In this document: positions 17,924 through 26,944 of the stretch, piece by piece
How the letters are laid out: every line of letters starts with the position of its first letter
How positions within the stretch are numbered: the first letter of the stretch is position 1
Notes under the pieces: model-generated
Database searches by the model: none
Seen by the model: only the letters and a program-made list of their open reading frames with translations
What the model was told of the DNA's origin: nothing
Position numbers and translations under genes: made by a program
Assembly: GCF_001550065.1 (NCBI RefSeq)
Contig: NZ_LRUB01000031.1
Coordinates: 1-64,000 of the forward strand
Origin: Kordiimonas lipolytica
GTDB taxonomy: Bacteria > Pseudomonadota > Alphaproteobacteria > Sphingomonadales > Kordiimonadaceae
Reading direction: 5' to 3'
DNA length: 64,000 nucleotides

Positions 17924-19635
17924 GCCGCCGCCTCCTGTTTCGCCACCAGGGCAACAAAAGCGTCCTCCAGCGTGGGGTTGGGCACATCGGGCGCACGCAC
18001 CTCAGATTTCAGGACATCGGGGGCGCCTGAGGCGATGATCCGGCCTTTGTTGATCAGGGCCACCTGATCACAATATTCGGCTTCGTGCAGAAAGTGGGTG
18101 GTCACAATGATAGTGACACCCCGGCTGACCATGGCGTTGATATGGCCCCAAAACTCGCGCCGTGTCTTCGGATCCACCCCGGATGTCGGTTCATCAAGGA
18201 ACAGGATATCCGGCTCGTGCATCACTGCGCAGGCGAGCGCCAAGCGGCGTTTGAACCCAAGGGACAGCTCGCCCGCTCGGCTCCCGTGGTGGGCCATAAG
18301 CCCAAAAATATCGCTTACGCGGTCTATCGCATGACGGGCGCTTTTTCCCTTCAGCCCATAGATGCCCGCAAAGAAGATCAGGTTCTGAAACACGCTCAGG
18401 TCGCCATAGAGGGCAAACCCTTGCGCCATATAGCCAATTCGGCCACGCACCATGCTCGGCGCCTTCCGGAGGTCCAGCCCTGCGACCGAAGCATTGCCCG
18501 CGCTGGGCTTCAAAAGCCCACACAGCATTTTGAAGGTGGTGGATTTCCCCGCGCCGTTCGGCCCGATCAAGCCAAAAATCTCACCCCGACCGACGGAGAA
18601 GCTGACCCTGTCCGCCGCCACAAATTCGCCAAACCTGCGCGTCAGCCCATCGGCCCGGATCGAGAAATCGCTACCGTTCCGCGCCACTTCAGCCATATCC
18701 GCGAAAGGCGAGGCACTGAGACGCGCGCCACCGAGCAAGGCGATGAAGGCATCTTCAAATCTCGGCTCAACAGGCACGATATCGACGTCATCTTCAATGC
18801 CCAGAGAGCGCGGTGTCGGCCTCTCAGCCCCCACCCCCATAAGGAAGCGAACCTCGTGCCCTTCGATCGTCGCGTCAAGCACGCCGTCCTGCTGCATGAT
18901 CTTGGCCAACGTCCTGCGCTGACCCGACACAAGGCCGCGCACAGCATAGGTTTGGCCTGCCATGCGGTCAGTCGCCACAGCAGGCGGCCCGCTATATAAA
19001 ACCCGGCCGCTTTCCAGCAACAGTACGGACGAACAGCGCGCCGCCTCATCCAGATAGGCGGTACTCCACACGACCGCCATACCCTGGCCCGCCAGCTGCT
19101 GCGTCATCGCCCATAGTTCCCGCCGCGAGATCGGATCCACGCCCACGCTTGGCTCATCCAGCAGCAGGATTTTGGGTGTTCGGATGAGCGCACACGCGAG
19201 GCCAAGCTTCTGCTTCATCCCGCCTGAAAGCCGCCCGGCGAGCCGTGCCGTGAACGGGCCAAGCCCGGTAAAATGCAAAAGCGTTTCAGAGCGCGCCGGT
19301 CTTTCCGCTTTGGGCAGTGACCGCAAATCTGCATAAAGTTGCAGGTTTTCCATGACCGTCAGGTCTTCATACAGGCCGAAATGCTGCGGCATATAGGCCA
19401 GATGATCACGCCCCCCGCCGCCGTCGCGGCTATCCTTGCCATCAACCAGAATGCGCCCTTCATCGGGATTAAGAAGCCCTGCCATCATCCGAAGCAAGGT
19501 GGTTTTGCCCGCGCCGTCGGGGCCAACAATACCCGTTATCTCGCCGGGCATCAGGCTGGCGGATACATCTGTGATCGCCGCGCGACAGCTGCCAAAGCTT
19601 TTGCTGACCGCCTGTATGTCAATCAGCGGCTGCAC
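17920..19635 (-). CDS. double-domain ABC exporter ATPase
   Basis: Two ATP-binding domains in one chain. Domain 1 has Walker A GPDGAGKTT, signature LSGGMKQKL and Walker B ILLLDEPSVGVDP; domain 2 has GPNGAGKST, an altered signature LSLGFKRRL and ILFLDEPTSGVDP. The second signature lacks the usual serine-glycine-glycine order, so the two sites may not be equal. This tandem form is typical of RbbA/YhiH-like exporters. The start is uncertain: GTG 19635 fits the family N-terminus, TTG 19659 is the longest option, and either overlaps the HlyD gene. It is followed by the two permeases with an ATGA overlap. Confidence 0.9.
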   Translation of the reverse strand: MQPLIDIQAVSKSFGSCRAAITDVSASLMPGEITGIVGPDGAGKTTLLRMMAGLLNPDEGRILVDGKDSRDGGGGRDHLAYMPQHFGLYEDLTVMENLQLYADLRSLPKAERPARSETLLHFTGLGPFTARLAGRLSGGMKQKLGLACALIRTPKILLLDEPSVGVDPISRRELWAMTQQLAGQGMAVVWSTAYLDEAARCSSVLLLESGRVLYSGPPAVATDRMAGQTYAVRGLVSGQRRTLAKIMQQDGVLDATIEGHEVRFLMGVGAERPTPRSLGIEDDVDIVPVEPRFEDAFIALLGGARLSASPFADMAEVARNGSDFSIRADGLTRRFGEFVAADRVSFSVGRGEIFGLIGPNGAGKSTTFKMLCGLLKPSAGNASVAGLDLRKAPSMVRGRIGYMAQGFALYGDLSVFQNLIFFAGIYGLKGKSARHAIDRVSDIFGLMAHHGSRAGELSLGFKRRLALACAVMHEPDILFLDEPTSGVDPKTRREFWGHINAMVSRGVTIIVTTHFLHEAEYCDQVALINKGRIIASGAPDVLKSEVRAPDVPNPTLEDAFVALVAKQEAAA

Positions 19636-20659
19636 CGGCCACTGCCCCTTTCGGCACAAGAACCACGGTCACCGGCATACCCTGCCGCAAACCGTCGTCA
19701 TCACTGTCTACAATCACCCGTACACGATAGACAAGGCGCGTACGCAACTCTCTGGTTTCCACTGTCTTCGGTGTGAATTCCGCAACCGGTGAGATGAAAC
19801 CGACCTGGCCTTCAAATGTGCCCCCGGAATCCGTCTGCACGGTTGCTTTCATACCGGGCGTGACAAACCCAAGCTGCGGTTCTTCCACATAGGTACGAAC
19901 CCAGACCGGCGACTTCAGGCTCAGGTTCAGGATGGGCTCCCCCGCCTGAATGATGGCGCCGGGCTCCCGCACGCGGGTCAGGATGGTGCCTTCGTTGGGA
20001 GCAAAAAGGTCCGTGTCTGCCAGCCGACGCTGGGCGAGCGACAGCGCCGCCGCGTCCGCCCCGTGGGCAGCCCGGGCGCGCTCGATTTCCTCATCCCTCG
20101 GCCCAGCTTTCACAAGATTGAGCGTCTCGATGGCCGACTGAAGGCGGGCCTCGGCTTCCAGCAGCGCGGCTTCGGCATCTTCGTGCGCCTGATGTGCGGT
20201 AAAGCCTTCTTCCGCGAGCTCAGCCCGCCGCTTCACGGTGCGTCTTGCATTCTGAACCGTGGCCCGCCGTTCCTCAACTAGGGCCTCGGCCTGGGCAATT
20301 TCTTGCGGCCGGGCGCCGTTTTCAAGCTGATTGAGGGCAGCCGCACTGGCATCAAACCGGGCCTGCGCCAGCGCGACGTCATCAACAAAATCGGGCTTTT
20401 CAAGGGTTGCCAGTTTCTGGCCGGGCATCACCCGGTCCCCTTCTTCGACCTGCAATTGGTCCACACGACCGGAAACCTTGAAGCCTAGATTGACCTGCCG
20501 CACATCCACGTTGCCATAAAGTATGATCTGTTCGGGAACACAGGTCGCTGGAACACCACCAGCCGTGCAGACACTGTCATCTTGCTGCCAAACCCACGCC
20601 GCCGCGGCAAGGGCAGCTACAACCGCACCTATTGCGATATATCGAATTGTCTGGTTCAT
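19619..20659 (-). CDS. HlyD-family periplasmic adaptor of ABC exporter
   Basis: A 346-aa membrane-fusion protein. After an N-terminal anchor helix (YIAIGAVVAALAAAAWVW) comes the lipoyl-type half (RVDQLQVEEGDRVMPGQKLATLEKP), a long alpha-helical hairpin from about residue 95 to 205, then LFAPNEGTILTRVREPGAIIQAG and a beta-barrel domain. It joins the inner-membrane ABC permeases to an outer-membrane channel in YbhG/YhiI-like systems. Its ATG overlaps the stop codon of the PRPP synthase gene by four bases, tying the exporter to the metabolic genes in one transcript. Confidence 0.9.
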   Translation of the reverse strand: MNQTIRYIAIGAVVAALAAAAWVWQQDDSVCTAGGVPATCVPEQIILYGNVDVRQVNLGFKVSGRVDQLQVEEGDRVMPGQKLATLEKPDFVDDVALAQARFDASAAALNQLENGARPQEIAQAEALVEERRATVQNARRTVKRRAELAEEGFTAHQAHEDAEAALLEAEARLQSAIETLNLVKAGPRDEEIERARAAHGADAAALSLAQRRLADTDLFAPNEGTILTRVREPGAIIQAGEPILNLSLKSPVWVRTYVEEPQLGFVTPGMKATVQTDSGGTFEGQVGFISPVAEFTPKTVETRELRTRLVYRVRVIVDSDDDGLRQGMPVTVVLVPKGAVAGAAAD

Positions 20660-21561
20660 GATACGCCCTGTTTGGTGCTAAGAAGCGCCTGCATTCCACT
20701 GGCGATCAAACCGGTCAGGTCAATTGCGTTTGTCGAATGCGGCACAGCGTTGCAGGTAACGATCCTGCTCGCCCCACTATTCTTCAGTACCTCATACCCG
20801 TCACCCGCGAAGATGGCATGCACACCAATGCATACCGGCGGTTTCATTCCAGCATTCTTCAAATGGGAGATCGTTTCGATCATTGTCCGTGCCGTGGAAA
20901 TGATATCATCTACCAGCACCGGCGTTCTGTCGTGCCACCGGTCTGCGTGCGGCACACTGACCTCCACATCGCGGTCTCCATGCCTGACTTTCGTAAGCAC
21001 GATGAAAGGCATGTCGGCGACCTCGGCCACGGCCTTCACCCACTGTTCGCTTTCACCATCAGGCCCCACAAGAAGGGCGTCCGGCACATTATGGGCTATC
21101 CAGTCACCGATAACCGGTGCCGCATGAAGCGCACTGGCTGGAATGGAATAAATCTCAGAGAGGCTCTTGCGCCGGTGCAAATGCGGATCGACCGTAATCA
21201 TCCAGTCCAGCGCGTTATTGACCAGTTTGGCGAAGGAAGCGGAGGTAATCGCTTCACCCTCATGGAACCGTTTGTCCTGGCGCATATAAGCCAGATAGGG
21301 CGCCACCAGCCCCACATCTTCAGCGCCAAGATCATGCATAAGATCAGCAGCGAAGAGCAGCGGCAAAGCCGAACGATCAGGCCGCGCAAGATCCGCGACC
21401 AGTACCACCCTTTGGTCCCGACACGGCGTATGGGCCCGCACATATATTTCACCATCAGGGAACTGGTGCACTTCCAGGCTGCCAACCTTGGCCTGCGCCC
21501 TGTGGGCCAAATCTTTTGCCAATGTTTCCGCGCCTGGCAAGGCATAATAGATAAACCCCAT
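20656..21561 (-). CDS. ribose-phosphate pyrophosphokinase family protein
   Basis: A 301-aa PRPP synthase homologue that joins ribose 5-phosphate and ATP to form PRPP and AMP. Visible motifs are HQFPDGEIYVR near residue 35, the flexible-loop region YLAYMRQDKRFHEGEA, and the PRPP-binding loop VLVDDIISTARTM, where housekeeping enzymes usually read DDIIDTAGT. The changed loop and its operon position, directly after a nucleoside/AMP phosphorylase (ends overlap at 21561), mark it as a specialised second copy rather than the essential Prs. It may recycle ribose phosphates released by the phosphorylase into PRPP for base salvage. Confidence 0.88.
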   Translation of the reverse strand: MGFIYYALPGAETLAKDLAHRAQAKVGSLEVHQFPDGEIYVRAHTPCRDQRVVLVADLARPDRSALPLLFAADLMHDLGAEDVGLVAPYLAYMRQDKRFHEGEAITSASFAKLVNNALDWMITVDPHLHRRKSLSEIYSIPASALHAAPVIGDWIAHNVPDALLVGPDGESEQWVKAVAEVADMPFIVLTKVRHGDRDVEVSVPHADRWHDRTPVLVDDIISTARTMIETISHLKNAGMKPPVCIGVHAIFAGDGYEVLKNSGASRIVTCNAVPHSTNAIDLTGLIASGMQALLSTKQGVS

Positions 21562-23087
21562 CAGTTGACCTCCACGGCAATAATATCTGGGTTTTGGTCC
21601 ACATAGGCCAGCGCGTACGCAAGCTCACCCGTGGTTTCTGCATGCATCTCATAGAGCAGTGCGCCAGCTTCTACACTGTCGCCCACACACACTCTCATCA
21701 GCACGCCTGCGGCTTTGGCATCGGGGGCGCCCAGCAGCTTTGCCACCTGGGCGATGCGGCGGTTGTCGATACGCACTACCCGTCCGCCTTTTGCCGCCTC
21801 AACCGCCCGCCGATGCTTTACGACAGGCGGCTCAGCCAAGCCACCCTGGGCCATGCAGATGGCTTCAAACTTCTTGAAGGCGCGGCCGTCGTCCAGGGTG
21901 GCAGTGGCGCAGGCTGCACCCGCGCCCGCGTCCACACAGCCCGCCATTTCAAGCAGGCATCCGGCAAGGGTGATGGCGCGGTCTCGCAGGTCCTCTGGCG
22001 CGTCCTGTTCGCACCTGAGAACAGACAGCACATCCCGCGCCTCAAGGGCTGGGCCGATACCACGCCCCACTGGTTCTGTCCCATCACTCAGGACTGCTTG
22101 CGCTTTCAGGCCAAAGGCCGCCGCGACACCCAGAAGGCTGGCCTTCAGTTTCTCCGCAGCCTCAAGGGACCGCACCTTGGCCGTCGGCCCATAAGGGATA
22201 TCAAGGACAAGATGGGTGGCCCCGGCGGCGATCTTTTTCGACAGCACCGAGGCAACAAGTTGGCCGTCGCTATCGATATCAAGCGCGCGTTCGATACGGA
22301 TCAGCAGGTCGTCAGCTGGGCTGAGACGCACCGCCCCACCCCAAGCGAGGCAGGCGCCTTCGCTTTCCACCACCCGCCGGATGGCCGCAAGGTCAAGATC
22401 AACCTTGGTCAGCACCTCCATCGTATCCGCCGTACCAGCGGGCGAGGTGATGGCGCGCGACGATGTCTTGGGCATCAGGAGGCCGTTCGCCGCCACAATG
22501 GCAACAACGATCGGCGTGGTCCGGTTCCCGGGCAGGCCGCCGATACAATGCTTGTCCACCACTGGCGTGCGCGGCCATTCAAGCCTGTCGCCCACGTCAA
22601 CCATGGCTTTGGTCAAGGCAATACGTTCTGCCCCATCCAGATCGCGGGCGGAGCATGCCGTGATGAAGGCGGCGGTTTCCACATCGGAATAGCGTCCTTC
22701 GGTCAGGTCACGAACGATGATAGACAGGTCATCGCCCTCAAAGGCGCGGCCATAAATTTTGCCCCTAACTTTCCTGAGCGATTCCAAAAGCGCCGGGTGG
22801 GACAGTGAGATGCAATCCCCTTCGCTCGCGCCGAGCAACGCCCAGGCCCGCTCAGACAGACTTGCCTCGCCGTCGGACAACAGGTCGGTGCTAACATGAT
22901 GAACCGTTGCGATGATGAACCTGTCGCCCAGGTCCACACGGACTCGCGCCTGTGCGCTGAAGCCCTCGGCCCGACAAACGGCACAGTCTTCGCGCATATA
23001 GATGATATGATCAGAGCGGCTGTTGATGCCAAGCCGCTTGAGCCGGATACCCAGATGGCACGCCCCTTCTTCCCCCGAGGTGGTCAT
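21561..23087 (-). CDS. AMP phosphorylase / thymidine phosphorylase family protein
   Basis: A 508-aa enzyme of the long (archaeal-type AMP phosphorylase, 'putative thymidine phosphorylase') group. An N-terminal domain of about 85 residues precedes the pyrimidine-nucleoside-phosphorylase core, with DKHCIGGLPGNRTTPIVVAI (phosphate-binding), SSRAITSPAGTADTMEV and the C-terminal HAETTGELAYAL. Archaeal members split NMP and phosphate into base and ribose 1,5-bisphosphate. Whether this bacterial form acts on nucleoside monophosphates or nucleosides is not decided by sequence. Its start overlaps the MBL gene stop by four bases. Between an RNase-like gene and PRPP synthase, it fits an RNA or nucleotide breakdown route. 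Confidence 0.9.
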   Translation of the reverse strand: MTTSGEEGACHLGIRLKRLGINSRSDHIIYMREDCAVCRAEGFSAQARVRVDLGDRFIIATVHHVSTDLLSDGEASLSERAWALLGASEGDCISLSHPALLESLRKVRGKIYGRAFEGDDLSIIVRDLTEGRYSDVETAAFITACSARDLDGAERIALTKAMVDVGDRLEWPRTPVVDKHCIGGLPGNRTTPIVVAIVAANGLLMPKTSSRAITSPAGTADTMEVLTKVDLDLAAIRRVVESEGACLAWGGAVRLSPADDLLIRIERALDIDSDGQLVASVLSKKIAAGATHLVLDIPYGPTAKVRSLEAAEKLKASLLGVAAAFGLKAQAVLSDGTEPVGRGIGPALEARDVLSVLRCEQDAPEDLRDRAITLAGCLLEMAGCVDAGAGAACATATLDDGRAFKKFEAICMAQGGLAEPPVVKHRRAVEAAKGGRVVRIDNRRIAQVAKLLGAPDAKAAGVLMRVCVGDSVEAGALLYEMHAETTGELAYALAYVDQNPDIIAVEVN

Positions 23088-24445
23088 GACAGCTCAACCT
23101 CTTGCCCCAGTTCCGGGATTTCACAGTGCCAGCCGAGCTCATCCCTTATTCTGGTGGCAAGCGCGGCCGACGCCTCAGGTTCGCCGTGGGTGACAAAGGT
23201 TGTTTTGGGCGGATGCTTGAAGCCGGAAAGCCATTCAAGGATTTCGTCACTGTCTGCGTGCGCAGACAAGGCATCAAGATTTTCAACCTGCGCATTGACC
23301 GGAATGTAGGACCCATGGATCTTGATCTGACGTGCGCCTTCAACCATTGCCCGACCGCGCGTACCCGCCGCCTGAAACCCGGTGAACAGGATGGTGTTCC
23401 GCCTGTCCGCCGCATAATGCTTGAGATGGTGCAAAATCCGCCCCCCTGTTGCCATGCCGCTCGCGGAGATGATGATCGCAGGCATCGCGAGATATGTCAG
23501 CTTCTTCGATTCTTCGACCTTGCGGGTATATTTGGCGACCGAGCAGGCTGTTTTACATTCAGCATCGGAAAGGCGGTGTACCGCCCGGTTTTCGCAATAG
23601 ATATGGCTGGCATTGATCGCCATCGGGCTATCAAGGAACACTGGCAGGTCCGGTATCCGGCCCGCCTTCTTCAGCCGCGAAATGTGATAGAGGAGCGACT
23701 GGGTCCGCCCAACAGCAAAAGCTGGTACGATCACCGAACCACCCCGCGCCGCCGTGCTGGAAATAATATCCGCAAGCCTTGCTTCCACATCCAATGACTC
23801 ATGCTTGCGGTTCCCGTATGTGGATTCCACCATCAGATAGTCGGCATGGTCTATCTGCGCCGGGCGCGGCATTACAGGGTCTGTCATGCGCCCCAGATCG
23901 CCTGAGAAAACAATGGTACGCCCTTCCATCTGCAGCGTGATGGTAGAGGCTCCCAGAATATGTCCCGCTGTCCGGAAAGTTGCTTCAATGCCGTTCTGCA
24001 CATGCATCGGGTGATCAAACGCTTGCGGCCGCAAGAGGCCAATCGCCTTCTCTGCATCCTCGCTTGTGTAAAGCGGGCGTGCCGGCTTGTGTTTGGAGAA
24101 ACCATAACGGTTCGCGAACTCGGCATCCTTTTCCTGCAGGTAGGCGCTATCGCGCAGCAGGATGTCGCACAACTCGGCCGTTGCACCAGTGCAATAGATG
24201 GGGCCCTTGAAACCCTCTTTCGCCAACAGCGGCAGATAGCCGGAATGGTCAAGGTGCGCGTGGGTCAGCAAAACCGCGTCGATGGTCGAAGGCGCGACCT
24301 CAAGCGGTGCCCAGTTCTTCAGGCGCAAGTCCTTGAGCCCCTGGAAAAGGCCACAATCCACCATGATTTTAGAGTCCGCCCCGGACAGGAGATATTTGGA
24401 CCCTGTAACGGTGCCCGCCGCCCCTATGAATGCCAGTTTCATCAT
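23084..24445 (-). CDS. MBL-fold metallohydrolase, CPSF/RNase J-like
   Basis: A 453-aa metallo-beta-lactamase-fold protein with a beta-CASP domain. The zinc motif is LTHAHLDHSGYLP, further ligands are in TAGHILGAST and in VFSGDLGR, and the C-terminal domain includes HGSYIPVNAQVENLDALSAHAD and FVTHGEPEAS. This set (MBL, beta-CASP, RMMBL) is that of CPSF-73-like nucleases and exonucleases that act on RNA. A signal peptide is absent, so it is cytoplasmic. It is translationally coupled on both sides: its start overlaps the phosphoketolase gene and its end overlaps the phosphorylase gene. Actual RNase activity is inferred from the family. Confidence 0.9.
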   Translation of the reverse strand: MMKLAFIGAAGTVTGSKYLLSGADSKIMVDCGLFQGLKDLRLKNWAPLEVAPSTIDAVLLTHAHLDHSGYLPLLAKEGFKGPIYCTGATAELCDILLRDSAYLQEKDAEFANRYGFSKHKPARPLYTSEDAEKAIGLLRPQAFDHPMHVQNGIEATFRTAGHILGASTITLQMEGRTIVFSGDLGRMTDPVMPRPAQIDHADYLMVESTYGNRKHESLDVEARLADIISSTAARGGSVIVPAFAVGRTQSLLYHISRLKKAGRIPDLPVFLDSPMAINASHIYCENRAVHRLSDAECKTACSVAKYTRKVEESKKLTYLAMPAIIISASGMATGGRILHHLKHYAADRRNTILFTGFQAAGTRGRAMVEGARQIKIHGSYIPVNAQVENLDALSAHADSDEILEWLSGFKHPPKTTFVTHGEPEASAALATRIRDELGWHCEIPELGQEVELS

Positions 24446-26910
24446 TGGATATCTCCTTTACTGTTGCGCCATAGTGGCTCTGGGTCCGCCTTCCCGTGGA
24501 TCGCTGCAATTTCACCTTCACTCAGAAATTGGGCTGGATCGACCTGTAACCCCTTCGCGACCTTCTCAAGTGCGTGGGCCCATGTGCAGCCGTTCGCGAA
24601 CAGCATGCCATTTTCATCAAGCGTGCCGCCACGGTTGGCATACCCAAGAACAAATGTCTTTCCCGGTCCCGTATCAAGCGGTCGGGTCGTTCCCAGAAAC
24701 GGGGCGGCCCGCATGTGCGTGAGCATCACCCGAATGTCTGCTGCGTCTGGAAACAGCTCACCACGAATACTGTCTGCTGCCACCATCGCCGCTTCGCGTT
24801 CGTCGCGTGGCTCTCGGAATCTGCCGGGTTCCAACAGATACACCAGACCATGGGCGATACCGCGTTCATCAAGTCGCCCGGAGGCCTTCAATGCTTCCGC
24901 CAATTGATAGGCACCGCAGGCGACCAGAATAACCTTTTCATCAGGCCCACCTTGTCCCTTCAGCCTGACTGCCCCTTCGGCAACCAGTTGCTGCGCCTGC
25001 TCTGGCGTAAAGAAGTTCGGTTGCGGCCTTTTGGGTGTCACGAGGGACCAGATGGTTCCCTTGCTTTCATAAACCGCCCGAAGGCTGGTTTGGGCGCTGT
25101 TCCAATCAGCAGGGAACAAGACGCGGGACACGTCCGACATCTCACCCAACAGGGCTTCACACAAAGTTGGGTCCTGGTGCGATTGTTCGTTCTTGCCGTT
25201 TTCCCAAGTGTGGGATGTCAACAAGATCGGCACACCAAGCCAACCAGGTTCCTGCCCCGCAACCCTTCGGTGCCGCGCGAAGATGATTTCCTGCCTGAGC
25301 GCACCCAGCATCTTGACGGCAAAGGCTTCATACGAGCAGACGAGGTTCAGGCCGCCCTTGTTCCCAAGCGCCGCACATACAACGGCTTCTTCATTGAGGG
25401 CCGTCACGACAGCACCATCAACGGCTTCTGCCACACCCTCCTCCGGAGCCGTAACCCTGTGCTTGAGAAGATCAAGCGTCGCATTCAGCTTGTTGCTGCG
25501 CATCTCATCGGGGTTGCCCACGCGTGGCCGCAGCCCGGGGTTGGACCGAACCATACTGCAAAAATACTCATCAATGCCAGCCATGGGGGAGCAGGTCTGC
25601 TCATCGCCAACATTCTTCCACGTCGGCTCCGGCAGAACAGTGTCCGGCAGCTTGCGCGATACCAGTGGATGGTCTCGCTCCATTGGGCGACCCTGCGCTT
25701 CATGCTGGTTCAATAACTGAACCGCCTCTGCCAAGGCGTCCTTGGGCACAAAGAGCGCCTTTGCCCCTTCATTGAAGGCCGCCCTCGCTGCGTCGTTGGC
25801 ATGGGGATTTTCGACCAGTGGCAGATTATGAGCCGCATTGGTGCCCGCACCTGGAAAACCGAAACCCTTTTCCGTTTCCGCGATGCCATAATGAAGCGGC
25901 ACAGGATACTGTCCAGTGCCTTTTTTACAGGCGCTCGCACAAGCTGACAACCGAGCCTCGATTTCAAAAATGGCCCACGCAAAGGCCGCCGGGTCCCGCC
26001 CATCCAGATCGATGGGGTCAAATCCATTCAGGCGAAGATGATCGCGGAACCAGTCAACACCGCCGCTTTGGGCCATGGTTGACCGTTGGTCAATCCGGCG
26101 ACCGTTGGCGATCATGATCGGGGCAACCAGCCCACTGTCTTCGGCGCGCCACCACCGGGCCGCCCAGTCGCTGCCCCTTTGCTCTTCGAATGCGCCGTCG
26201 CTCAGGAATGCCACCAGCTTTTCGCCGGGCAAAGGCATGTGGGGATACAGTAGTTCTGCAAACCCCAGATAGCCGCCTTCGATCATGCCGCCTCCAGTCT
26301 GCGGATTGACATGGCTGCCAAGCGGCGACAGTGGGTACCCGTCATACCCAACAGCATAGGAGTAGAAATCCTGCACGAACCGTGTCGCCCCGTCATCCGT
26401 CCAGTCGTATCGCCTAGCCTGCTCGGGGGACATATTGTTGGTGATCAGATTGGTCGCATCGATCGCCGCCACACAGTGCCCCTGGCCCATCAGCCAGGAC
26501 CTGGTTTCACCGCTGAGCGCATTTGCAAGCAAATAGCCCACATAACCGATCGCCATATTGAGCGAACCGCCAGTGTGGCCTTGGGGTTCCGCTTTGAAAT
26601 CGCTCGCCTCCATCGTACGACCGTCCGTATAGACGCGACCGGCGTAGGTCATATGCGCAACCATCCACATGGCCGCGCTTGCCACCTTGTCCGCAGCCTT
26701 CAGCCGCGCATATCCCTCGGCTGCACTTTGCAAACTTCCATTTTCCACCAACATCATCACCATGTCGTGGGCACGCACCTGGGTCAGGTCGTCGTGGCGG
26801 ATAACGCCATAGCCCGCCGCCCATGTGGCGAATGCCTCGTTGTTGGCGCGGAAGGCTTCGGCACGGGCCCGAATCCTGTGTCGTTCGTGGGCGGGAAATT
26901 GCGCTAACAT
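24442..26910 (-). CDS. phosphoketolase-family (XFP) thiamine-diphosphate enzyme
   Basis: About 822 aa from ATG 26910, chosen for its GGAG site; the frame extends 37 codons further without support. The three-part organisation is that of XFP phosphoketolases, which cleave xylulose 5-phosphate or fructose 6-phosphate to acetyl phosphate. Similar segments include LMGQGHCVAAIDA, LGSHVNPQTGGGMIEGGYLG and LVAFLSDGAFEEQ, where the family usually has GDGEAETG for thiamine diphosphate and magnesium. It is therefore a divergent member; homologues are sometimes labelled xylulose 5-phosphate epimerase. Acetate kinase lies directly upstream, which strongly supports acetyl phosphate as the product. Confidence 0.85.
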   Translation of the reverse strand: MLAQFPAHERHRIRARAEAFRANNEAFATWAAGYGVIRHDDLTQVRAHDMVMMLVENGSLQSAAEGYARLKAADKVASAAMWMVAHMTYAGRVYTDGRTMEASDFKAEPQGHTGGSLNMAIGYVGYLLANALSGETRSWLMGQGHCVAAIDATNLITNNMSPEQARRYDWTDDGATRFVQDFYSYAVGYDGYPLSPLGSHVNPQTGGGMIEGGYLGFAELLYPHMPLPGEKLVAFLSDGAFEEQRGSDWAARWWRAEDSGLVAPIMIANGRRIDQRSTMAQSGGVDWFRDHLRLNGFDPIDLDGRDPAAFAWAIFEIEARLSACASACKKGTGQYPVPLHYGIAETEKGFGFPGAGTNAAHNLPLVENPHANDAARAAFNEGAKALFVPKDALAEAVQLLNQHEAQGRPMERDHPLVSRKLPDTVLPEPTWKNVGDEQTCSPMAGIDEYFCSMVRSNPGLRPRVGNPDEMRSNKLNATLDLLKHRVTAPEEGVAEAVDGAVVTALNEEAVVCAALGNKGGLNLVCSYEAFAVKMLGALRQEIIFARHRRVAGQEPGWLGVPILLTSHTWENGKNEQSHQDPTLCEALLGEMSDVSRVLFPADWNSAQTSLRAVYESKGTIWSLVTPKRPQPNFFTPEQAQQLVAEGAVRLKGQGGPDEKVILVACGAYQLAEALKASGRLDERGIAHGLVYLLEPGRFREPRDEREAAMVAADSIRGELFPDAADIRVMLTHMRAAPFLGTTRPLDTGPGKTFVLGYANRGGTLDENGMLFANGCTWAHALEKVAKGLQVDPAQFLSEGEIAAIHGKADPEPLWRNSKGDIQ

Positions 26911-26944
26911 GATTACACTCCATTCCTTTCGGTCACCCAGTCGA

